A stretch of 64,000 nt of DNA from CAVTWD01 sp963738325. GTDB lineage: Bacteria; Actinomycetota; Acidimicrobiia; Acidimicrobiales; Ilumatobacteraceae. The stretch spans positions 1,054,001-1,118,000 of the forward strand of contig CAVTWD010000001.1 in assembly GCA_963738325.1 (NCBI GenBank). Reading direction: 5' to 3'. The first letter of the stretch is position 1, and every line of letters begins with the position of its first letter. The position numbers and the translations under genes were made by a program. Shown here in pieces: positions 57,236 to 64,000 of this stretch. The notes under the pieces are model-generated. The model saw only the letters and a list, made by a program, of their open reading frames with translations, did no database searches and was not told where the DNA came from.

Positions 57236-58754
57236 CTACACCGGTGGTACCCCGTGGCGCTTGGCCACGATCTCGCGGTCCCGCGGATCGGCCGCCGCGA
57301 AGCGTCCGACGAGCTCACCGCGCAGCGCCTCGAAGGGCACGACCGCGTCGACGACGAGCTCGGAGGCCAGCCGGAGTAGATCCACATCGGCTTCGTACTC
57401 GCGCCGCTGCTCGACTACATACGCGGCTCGCTCGTCGGGGTCCTCGATAGCGGCGATCTTGTTGGCGAACACGGCATTGACGGCGGCTTCGGGGCCCATC
57501 ACCGCGATCTTCGCGGTCGGCAAGGCGAGGGTGGCGACCGGGTCGAAGGCCGGTCCGGCCATCGCGTACAGCCCGGCGCCATAGGCCTTGCGCACGATGA
57601 CCGAGACCTTCGGAACCGTCGCTTCGGTGACCGCGGTGATCATCTTGGCGCCATGGCGGATGATCCCCTGGCGCTCCACCTGGGTGCCGATCATGAAGCC
57701 GGGGACGTCGGCAAGGAACACGAGCGGGAGGTTGAAGGCGTCGCACAGCCAGATGAACCGCGCCGCTTTGTCGGCGGAATCGACGAAGAGCACGCCGCCC
57801 TTGACGGCCGGGTTGTTGGCCACGATCCCGATGGCATGCCCGTCGAGGCGGGCGAACCCCACGACGAGCTCGGGGGCCCAGAGCGGCTTGATCTCGAAGA
57901 ACGACTCGGCGTCGATGATCCCGTCGATCACGCGGTGCATGTCGTAGCCCTTCGCCTCTTCGTCGGGCAGGACCGCCGCGTGAGAGTGGACGCTCCGGCG
58001 GGTCGGGGTGGAACACCGGCGGCAGCTCTCTCCAGTTCCCGGGCAGGTACGAGAACCAGTGCTTGGCCTGTTCGATGGCATCGGCGTCGTCGTGGGCCAG
58101 GTTGTCGCCGCAGCCCGACACCGACGCGTGCATACGGGCGCCACCCATCTCCTCCAACGTGACCTTCTCGCCGATGACCTCCTCCGCCATCCGGGGCGAG
58201 CCGAGGTACATGGAAGCGTTGCCCTCCACCATGATCACGACGTCGCAGAAGCTGGGGATGTAGGCGCCCCCTGCCGCCGACGGACCGAACAGGCAGCAGC
58301 ACTGTGGCACCTTGCCGGACAGGCGCACTTGGTTGGCGAAGATCCGCCCCGCCCCCCGCCGGCCGGGGAACAGCTCCACCTGGTCGGTGATGCGGGCACC
58401 CGCCGAGTCGACGAGCCAGAACACGGGCAGCTCGTGACGCAGCGCGTGTTCGGTGAGGCGGACGATCTTCTCGACGGTCCTGGCTCCCCACGATCCCGCC
58501 TTCACCGTCGGGTCATTGGCCATGACGCACACGGGACGCCCGTCGATGCGGCCGAGGGCGGTCACCACACCGTCCGCCGGGAGGTCGGTGGCGACGGCAT
58601 TGGCGAGCAGACCGTCTTCCACGAACGAGCCCGGGTCGAGCAGGAGCTTGAGCCGGTCGCGGACGAAGAGCTTGTGCTGACGGGCGAGCTTGCCGGCCTC
58701 CTTGTGCAGGTTGCCCTGCTCGGCCCGCTCGATCAGCCCGTCGAGGTCTTCCAC
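57236..58754 (-). CDS. Acyl-CoA (acetyl/propionyl) carboxylase carboxyltransferase beta subunit, one frameshift
   Basis: About 505 residues. KEAGKLARQHKLFVRDRLKL at the start, then FGPSAAGGAYIPSFCDVVIM in the N-terminal crotonase-like half. After a shift near 57990 the C-terminal half has GGVLFVDSADKAARFIWLCD, FLADVPGFMIGTQVERQGII and VIVRKAYGAGLYAMAGPAFD (the carboxybiotin site). It transfers CO2 from biotin to the acyl-CoA. No biotin-carrier subunit gene is visible in the window. The gene ends 10 bp before the zinc-ribbon start. Confidence 0.9.
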
Positions 58755-58764
58755 TGCTCCCCTT

Positions 58765-60087
58765 CTAGCCCGACCGGCGCCGGACGCGCAGCTTCACGGG
58801 CACGGCACCGAGGTCGAACCGCTCGCGAAGGCGCCGCTCGATGTAGCGCAGATAGGTGGGCGGCAGCTCGCGGTTGGCGAACAACGTGAAGGTGGGGGGA
58901 TCGGTGGCGCCTTGCAGGGCGTACAGGATCCGAGCTCCATTCGGGGCCGGCTGCGCCTGCTGGGCGTGGGCGATCACGTCGTTGACGGCCCGCGTCGGCA
59001 CCCGCCGGTGGTAGCGCTCGATGGCGTCGGCCAGCACGGGGAGGAGCTTGTGCACACCCTTGCCGGTGCGGGCACTGATCTTCAACACGGGCGCCTCGCC
59101 GATGAAGTGCAGGCGTCGACCCACTTGCGCGGTGACGCCGGCCCGCTCCTCTGCGTCGACCAGCAGGTCCCACTTGTTGAGCAGCACGACCACCGGGCAG
59201 CCCGCGGCATCCACTCGCTCCGCGAGGCGCTGGTCCTGGCTCGTGACCCCCTCCGTGACGTCGATCACGAGCAGGGCGACATCGGCGGCGTCGACGGCCC
59301 GCAGAGCCCGGACAAGGGAGTAGTACTCCGTGCCGTCGTCGATGCGGCTCTTGCGGCGCATGCCCGCGGTGTCGACGAAGCGCACCGGTCCGTTCGGCGT
59401 GTCGACGATGGTGTCGATGGAGTCCCGCGTGGTGCCCGGCAGGTCGTGCACCACCGAGCGGTCCTCACCGATCAGCCGGTTGAACAGGGTGGACTTGCCC
59501 ACGTTCGGCCGCCCGACGATGGCCACCGCGGGCAGCGCCGGTGCTTCTCGGTCAGCGCCATCGCCGTGGCCGTCCGCTTGCGAGCGCTTGCCCTCGGGGA
59601 AACGGGCGACCACCTCGTCCAGCAGATCGCCGGTGCGCCGGCCGTGGAGCGCACTCACCGGCCAGGGTTCCCCCACGCCGAGCGCCAGCAGCTCCCAACT
59701 CTCCTGCTCACGCCGGTCGTTGTCGGCCTTGTTGGCCACGAGCAGCACGTCCTTGCCCGAGCGCCGCAGCCACTCGGCGGCCTGGTCGTCCTCCTCGGTG
59801 ACGCCGACCGAGGCGTCGACCACGAAGAGCACGACGTCGGCGCCCCGGACGGCTTGCTCCACCTGGCGGCTCACCCTCTCCTCGAGGTCATTCCCCCCGG
59901 GACGCCAGCCACCCGTGTCGACCACGGTGAACGGCACGCCGAGCCATTCGGCCTCCAGCTCCTTGCGGTCGCGGGTGACACCCGGTTCGTCCTCGACGAT
60001 GGTCACCTGACGGCCGACGATGCGGTTGACGAGGGTGCTCTTGCCGACGTTCGGCCTCCCCACGACGGCGACGACGGCCGTGCTCAT
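58765..60087 (-). CDS. der: Ribosome-assembly GTPase Der (EngA)
   Basis: The protein is 440 residues with two tandem GTPase domains. Each has GRPNVGKST (near residues 10 and 196), a G3 DTxG (VDTGGW and VDTAGM) and a G4 (NKAD and NKWD). A C-terminal KH-like domain ends LRVRRRSG. A short acidic/Ser-rich linker joins the G domains. Der acts in 50S subunit assembly and is normally essential. Its ATG overlaps the stop of the DUF512 gene. Confidence 0.96.
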   Translation of the reverse strand: MSTAVVAVVGRPNVGKSTLVNRIVGRQVTIVEDEPGVTRDRKELEAEWLGVPFTVVDTGGWRPGGNDLEERVSRQVEQAVRGADVVLFVVDASVGVTEEDDQAAEWLRRSGKDVLLVANKADNDRREQESWELLALGVGEPWPVSALHGRRTGDLLDEVVARFPEGKRSQADGHGDGADREAPALPAVAIVGRPNVGKSTLFNRLIGEDRSVVHDLPGTTRDSIDTIVDTPNGPVRFVDTAGMRRKSRIDDGTEYYSLVRALRAVDAADVALLVIDVTEGVTSQDQRLAERVDAAGCPVVVLLNKWDLLVDAEERAGVTAQVGRRLHFIGEAPVLKISARTGKGVHKLLPVLADAIERYHRRVPTRAVNDVIAHAQQAQPAPNGARILYALQGATDPPTFTLFANRELPPTYLRYIERRLRERFDLGAVPVKLRVRRRSG

Positions 60088-61457
60088 CCGCTGACTCCCG
60101 TCGCGTCGAGGGCGGCCCGCAGCGCAAGACCGTCGGTGCGCACGACCTCGACGGCCCGAGGCAGCTCGGACGGCGTCGAGCCGTCGAGGAAGCGCCCGTC
60201 CGAGAGGCAGACGTCGGGCAGCAGGTAGCGGTGGCCGCTCGGCTCGGCCTGCAGGACACGGGCCAGGTCGGGGCCGGTCAGGAGGCCCGTGACCGCGGTG
60301 TTGCCGCCGAAGAACTCGTTGGCGACGGGGATCACGCGCACGTCGACGCGGCCCAAGCCGCCCACCAGGGGCTCGAGGACGGCGGCGCCGTAGGTCCCGG
60401 TCAGGATGCCGATGGGAGCGTCGCGCCGCGACCGCGGCGCACCCGTCCCGGCTGCGAGCCGCTCGCCCCGGTAGCCCTCGGGCCCCGCGCCATCCACCCA
60501 GGCGAAGAAGCCGCTGGCCACGCCGGTGGCCTCCGTGACCCGACCGGTGAACTCGAGCTCGAAGGCGCGGGCCATCCCGACGCCGTCCTCGTGCATGGGG
60601 AAGCCCTCGTAGGCGTCCGCCGCGGGGAAAGCCCGGCCTGCGAGCAGGTAGTACTCGTCAGCGGCGAAGACGAGGCGCCGACCGAGCAGCGCGAGGAACG
60701 TCGCCTGCCAGTCCTCGACGAGCTCGACGACGGCGGCCGCCTCGGCGTGCGTATGGGGACGCATCGTGGGCTCGTGGTTGAAGCGGCTCAAACCAAGCGG
60801 CACGACGCAGAGCGATGCCAGCTCGGGATATCGGTCGAGCACCCCGGTCATCGTGTCGTCGAGCACGGTCCCGTCGTTCACGCCTGGGCACACCACGACC
60901 TGTCCGTGCACGGTCACGCCGTGGTCCAGCAGGGAGCGCAGCCATCGCAGGCTCGTCGCCCCCCGCCGGTTGCGCAGCATCTCGGCCCGGACGGCCGGGT
61001 CGGTGGCGTGGATGCTGACGTGGAGCGGTGAGAGGCCCTCGGTCACCACCCGTTCGAGGTCGGCCTCGGTGAAGCGAGTGAGGGTCGTGAAGTTCCCGTA
61101 GAGGAACGACAGCCGGTAGTCGTCGTCCTTTACGTAGAGGCTCGGCCGCAGCCCTTTGGGGAGTTGGTAGATGAAGCAGAACGCGCAGTGGTTGTCACAC
61201 GTGCGCACCTCGTCGAAGAGGGCCGAATGCACGGTGGCGCCGAGGGCTTCCCCCTCCCGCTTGGGCACTTCGACGGTCAGGTCGAGCCCGCCCCGGCGGA
61301 TCTCCAGCTCGAGGTCGGCTTCATCCGCCAGCAGGCGCCACTCGATCACGTCGCGGGGGGCGCGCCCGTTGAGCAGCACCACTTCGTCGCCCACCGCCAG
61401 CCCAGCCTGCGCCGCCGGCGAACCGGGCGCGACAGCGACGACTCGGGGCGATGACAT
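60084..61457 (-). CDS. DUF512 protein: PDZ domain plus radical-SAM-like iron-sulfur domain
   Basis: The ATG at 61457 gives 457 residues. The N-terminal PDZ-like part reads VVAVAPGSPAAQAGLAVGDE. EVRTCDNHCAFCFIYQLPKG has a Cys-x3-Cys-x2-Cys cluster typical of radical SAM proteins, followed by LYVKDDDYRLSFLYGNF. The DUF512 region at the C-terminus includes GILTGTYGAAVLEPLV and GQ/GGNTAVTGLLTG. These proteins commonly lie beside der, as here (4-nt overlap), and are thought to act in a conserved but undefined cofactor or RNA-related step. Confidence 0.9.
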   Translation of the reverse strand: MSSPRVVAVAPGSPAAQAGLAVGDEVVLLNGRAPRDVIEWRLLADEADLELEIRRGGLDLTVEVPKREGEALGATVHSALFDEVRTCDNHCAFCFIYQLPKGLRPSLYVKDDDYRLSFLYGNFTTLTRFTEADLERVVTEGLSPLHVSIHATDPAVRAEMLRNRRGATSLRWLRSLLDHGVTVHGQVVVCPGVNDGTVLDDTMTGVLDRYPELASLCVVPLGLSRFNHEPTMRPHTHAEAAAVVELVEDWQATFLALLGRRLVFAADEYYLLAGRAFPAADAYEGFPMHEDGVGMARAFELEFTGRVTEATGVASGFFAWVDGAGPEGYRGERLAAGTGAPRSRRDAPIGILTGTYGAAVLEPLVGGLGRVDVRVIPVANEFFGGNTAVTGLLTGPDLARVLQAEPSGHRYLLPDVCLSDGRFLDGSTPSELPRAVEVVRTDGLALRAALDATGVSG

Positions 61458-61521
61458 GGGCCTCAAGGATACGGCCACGCGCCGGGGAGCGGCTGGGCGG
61501 GACCGGTAGCGTGCAGGGCGA

Positions 61522-62562
61522 ATGGATGTCGACCTGGTGCTGCTGGCGTCGCCACGCGGGTTCTGTGCCGGCGTCGAGATGGCCATCAAAGCGCTCGCGT
61601 GGATGGTGCGGGTCTTCGAGCCGCCCGTCTACTGCTACCACGAGATCGTCCACAACAAGCTCGTCGTCGACCGGTTCAAGGCCCTCGGCGTGGTCTTCGT
61701 CGACGACATCGCCGACGTGCCCGATGGTGCCCAGATCATGCTGTCGGCCCACGGCTCGGCCCCCGAGGTCGTCGACGCGGCGAGAGCCAAAGGCTCGTAT
61801 GTCGTGGATTCGGTGTGCCCGCTGGTCACAAAGGTCCATCACGAGGTCCGGGTGCGAGCGGGGAAGGGCTACGAGATCGTCTACGTCGGCCACGAGGGCC
61901 ACGAGGAGGCCGTCGGGACGATAGCGGTGGCGCCCGAGGCCATCCATCGCGTCGAGTCGGTCGCCGAGGTCGAGGCGCTGCCGGCCTTCGGCCAGCCCGT
62001 GGCGCTCCTGGCTCAGACGACCCTCTCCCACCGCGACTGGGCCGACGTGGCCGATGCGACCCGCGAGCGGTACCCGGGGCTGTGGACGCCGGGGCGTTCG
62101 GACCTCTGCTTCGCCACCACGAACCGCCAATCGGCGCTCATGGCCATGGCGCCGCGGTGTGACGCGGTCATCGTCATCGGCTCGGCGAACTCCTCGAACA
62201 CGCGTGCGCTGGAGAAGCTGGCCTGGGAAGCCGGCTGCCCTCGCGTGCACCGCGTGAACCATGTGGCCGAGGTGCCGGAGGACTTGTCGGGGACGGTCGG
62301 AGTGACCGCCGGTGCCTCCGCGCCCGAGGAGCTCGTCGAGGAAGTCGTGGCCCGCCTGGCCCCTCGACGCGGCGTCGAGGCCGTGAGGATCACCGACGAG
62401 GATGAGTACTTCCCGCCGCCGCGCAACATCCGGGACCTCCAAGCTGCCATCGAGACGGCCGCCACGGTGCTGCTCGGGGGTCCGTACGCGGGGCGACCTG
62501 GTGTCGACGACCGGGCGCTGGCCGCCAGTGAGGTGCTCGCCGACCTTCGTGACGGCGGCTGA
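61522..62562 (+). CDS. ispH: 4-hydroxy-3-methylbut-2-enyl diphosphate reductase
   Basis: The protein is 346 residues. The three iron-sulfur cysteines are at 15 (PRGFCAGV), 98 (DSVCPLVTKVH) and 195 (SDLCFATTN). His40 (CYHEIVHN) and the Glu in the VGHEGHEE segment are also conserved, as is GSANSSNT. IspH performs the last step of the MEP isoprenoid pathway. It is transcribed divergently from the DUF512-der pair, with 64 bp between starts that must hold both promoters. Confidence 0.97.
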   Translation: MDVDLVLLASPRGFCAGVEMAIKALAWMVRVFEPPVYCYHEIVHNKLVVDRFKALGVVFVDDIADVPDGAQIMLSAHGSAPEVVDAARAKGSYVVDSVCPLVTKVHHEVRVRAGKGYEIVYVGHEGHEEAVGTIAVAPEAIHRVESVAEVEALPAFGQPVALLAQTTLSHRDWADVADATRERYPGLWTPGRSDLCFATTNRQSALMAMAPRCDAVIVIGSANSSNTRALEKLAWEAGCPRVHRVNHVAEVPEDLSGTVGVTAGASAPEELVEEVVARLAPRRGVEAVRITDEDEYFPPPRNIRDLQAAIETAATVLLGGPYAGRPGVDDRALAASEVLADLRDGG

Positions 62563-62574
62563 GCGGGCCTCTCG

Positions 62575-63786
62575 TCAGTTCCGGGGCACGTCCTTCCAGG
62601 GGAGGTCGCGGTCGACGCGGACGTCCCCCGGGAGCCCGAGCACGCGCTCGCCGAGGATGTTGCGCATGACCTCGGACGTGCCACCCTCGATGGAGTTGGC
62701 GCGGCTGCGGAGGAAGGCCTTCTGCACGGTGTTGGAGTCCATGGCCGTCTCGGGACGGACCATGTCGTAGGACTCGTAGAGCATGCCGTCGGCGCCCATG
62801 AGCTCGATGCAGAAGTCGTAGATCCGCTTGTTGGCCTCGGCATAGGCCAACTTGCTCGTCGAGCCCTCCGGACCGGGTGTGCCCATCTTCCGGTTCTGCG
62901 CGGCGCGGAGGTTGGTGAGCCGGTTGACCTCGGCCTCGCTCCACAACCGGACGAGGCGATCCTGCGTGGCGAGATCCTTGCGGCCGGCGGGCAGGTCCTG
63001 CCACAGCCGAACGGCCGCCGCGATCGGGCCGGAGCCCTGCGGGGCGATGGCGCCGCCGATCGAGACGCGCTCGTTCATGAGCGTGGTGAGCGAGACGCGC
63101 CAGCCGTCGCCGGGCGCACCGAGACGAGCCGAGTCGGGGATCCGCGCGTCGGTGAAGTACACCTCGTTGAACTCGGCTTCGCCGGTGATCTGCCGCAGCG
63201 GGCGGACGTGGACCCCGGGACCTTGCATATCGACCACGAAGGCCGTGAGGCCGGCGTGCTTGGGCACGTCGGGATCGGTGCGCACGACGAGGAGCCCCCA
63301 GCGCGACATGTGGGCCAAGGTCGTCCACACCTTCTGCCCGTTGACGATCCACTCGTCGCCGTCGCGAACCCCTCGAGACGAGAGGCCGGCGAAGTCCGAA
63401 CCCGAGCCCGGCTCGCTGAAGAGCTGGCACCACACTTCCTCGCCGGTGAAGAGCAGGCGCAACAGCCGGTCCTTCTGCGCATCGGTGCCCCATTCGACGA
63501 CCGTCGGCCCGCACATGCCGTGCCCGATCGGGTTGCGGTGGTACGGGTTCGGCCCGCCCGCGCGGAAGATCCGCTCGTTGATCGTCCGCTGCAGCGTGGG
63601 GCTGAGGCCGAGGCCGCCGCGGCCGACGGGGAAGTGCACCCACGCCAGGCCCTTGTCGAACTGCGCGCCGAGGAAGTCCGTGCTCGATGTGAGGGCTGGC
63701 GGATGCTCCTGCAGCAGCTCGTCGATCAGGTCGGAGACCTTGCGCTCGTCGGTCGTCACAGGGGCTTCGGCAACAGTCGTCATCAC
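62575..63786 (-). CDS. Acyl-CoA dehydrogenase
   Basis: The protein is 403 residues; a second in-frame ATG follows immediately. QLFSEPGSGSDFAGLSSRGV, GDEWIVNGQKVWTTLAHMSR, FVVDMQGPGVHVRPLRQITG and RSRANSIEGGTSEVMRNILG cover the FAD-binding and substrate regions. The fold matches the large ACAD group used on sterol side chains and branched acyl-CoAs. It converges on ispH with 12 bp between stops. The C-terminal ERVLGLPGDVRVDRD closely parallels the copy in element B. Confidence 0.94.
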   Translation of the reverse strand: MMTTVAEAPVTTDERKVSDLIDELLQEHPPALTSSTDFLGAQFDKGLAWVHFPVGRGGLGLSPTLQRTINERIFRAGGPNPYHRNPIGHGMCGPTVVEWGTDAQKDRLLRLLFTGEEVWCQLFSEPGSGSDFAGLSSRGVRDGDEWIVNGQKVWTTLAHMSRWGLLVVRTDPDVPKHAGLTAFVVDMQGPGVHVRPLRQITGEAEFNEVYFTDARIPDSARLGAPGDGWRVSLTTLMNERVSIGGAIAPQGSGPIAAAVRLWQDLPAGRKDLATQDRLVRLWSEAEVNRLTNLRAAQNRKMGTPGPEGSTSKLAYAEANKRIYDFCIELMGADGMLYESYDMVRPETAMDSNTVQKAFLRSRANSIEGGTSEVMRNILGERVLGLPGDVRVDRDLPWKDVPRN

Positions 63787-63831
63787 TTGCGATGTTACCG
63801 ACGGGTTTGGTCGCGGTTCGAATCAGTCCCG

Positions 63832-64000
63832 TCAGTTGTAGGGGGCCATGAGCCGCGCCAGCTCGGCCCGCTCCCCCTCGAGCCCGGGCAGGAGAGCGCG
63901 GAGGGCGAGCACCCAGCGCAGCGATACGGCGTCGCGGCGCTCCTGGAAGATGCCCTTCAGGTTGGCCAGGAGCCTGGCCAGGATGCTGAGCCTCGGCACT
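63832..64000 (-). CDS. Transglutaminase-like/SirB1-type protein, C-terminal end (partial)
   Basis: The last 55 residues are open to the window edge and end LARLMAPYN. The segment RLLANLKGIFQERRDAVSLR then WVLALRALLPG matches the C-terminal helical repeat of SirB1/transglutaminase-like proteins, which continue RxLxNLKxIYxxRxDxxRAL. It starts outside the window. It shares an upstream gap of about 45 bp with the acyl-CoA dehydrogenase and runs in the same direction. Confidence 0.65.
   Translation of the reverse strand, partial: VPRLSILARLLANLKGIFQERRDAVSLRWVLALRALLPGLEGERAELARLMAPYN

Noticed and set aside
58690..60228. A 512-codon plus-strand frame opposite der
   Set aside because: It is a shadow of der; no domain, no ribosome site, and der is complete on the other strand.

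Overview
The window is high-GC DNA and reads as an actinobacterial chromosome, most likely a member of the class Acidimicrobiia or a close relative. This is inferred from gene content: a gcvH - FHA/GarA - FtsR-type MerR - DUF151 - second MerR - gcv cluster that parallels Rv1826 to Rv1832 of Mycobacterium tuberculosis, F420-type luciferase-like oxidoreductases, acyl-CoA dehydrogenases, a propionyl/acetyl-CoA carboxylase beta subunit, and heavy use of GTG starts with 4-nt stop/start overlaps.

Layout. 0-7 kb: the end of an OmpA-type protein, a helix-hairpin-helix membrane protein, a luciferase-like oxidoreductase, then a tandem glycine riboswitch driving gcvP, with gcvT and a MerR regulator on the other strand. 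7-11 kb: a scarred insertion zone holding a deleted acyltransferase, a universal stress gene and an integrase remnant. It is bracketed by two copies of the 3' end of the DUF151 nuclease gene, which looks like an attachment-site duplication. 11-17 kb: DUF151, a PhyH-type dioxygenase, FtsR, a zinc-ribbon GarA homologue, GcvH, a GDP-mannose pyrophosphorylase/phosphomannomutase fusion and PgsA. 17-29.6 kb: housekeeping and accessory genes (SDR, SRAP/YedK, VOC, IF-1, a PspC-type histidine kinase with its LuxR-type regulator, membrane proteins, a Rieske oxygenase, GYD and HAD proteins). 30-31.7 kb: a fold-back array of a DinB/pentapeptide-type gene. 32-34 kb: decayed genes. 35-40.5 kb: an FHA-winged-helix protein overlapping a giant kinase-cyclase-STAND-WD40 protein.

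40.7-56.9 kb appears to be two integrative elements in tandem at the 3' end of tRNA-Pro(GGG). The left one (about 5.9 kb) carries a DUF433/DUF5615 toxin-antitoxin pair, a relaxase remnant, a second small gene pair and an integrase. The right one (about 10 kb) carries a CoA-thioester catabolic operon (amidohydrolase, enoyl-CoA hydratase, PPOX protein, truncated aldo-keto reductase and SDR, acyl-CoA dehydrogenase, AMP-dependent ligase, nitronate monooxygenase) and an integrase whose stop codon overlaps a DUF4258/DUF2283 pair. Each integrase starts about 100 bp from a tRNA-derived repeat. Beyond the tRNA the chromosome resumes: a zinc-ribbon protein, the carboxylase beta subunit, Der GTPase, a DUF512 radical-SAM/PDZ protein, IspH, an acyl-CoA dehydrogenase and the end of a transglutaminase-like (SirB1-type) protein.

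Many otherwise conserved genes are split by single-base insertions or deletions (manC/B fusion, pgsA, infA, FHA/GarA, SDR, YedK, the WD40 giant, integrases, carboxylase). Essential genes such as infA and pgsA are affected, so most of these look like sequence errors rather than real decay. Gene spans below are therefore given for the reconstructed reading, and each entry says where the frame changes. True decay (large deletions, fused fragments, inverted copies) is called separately.
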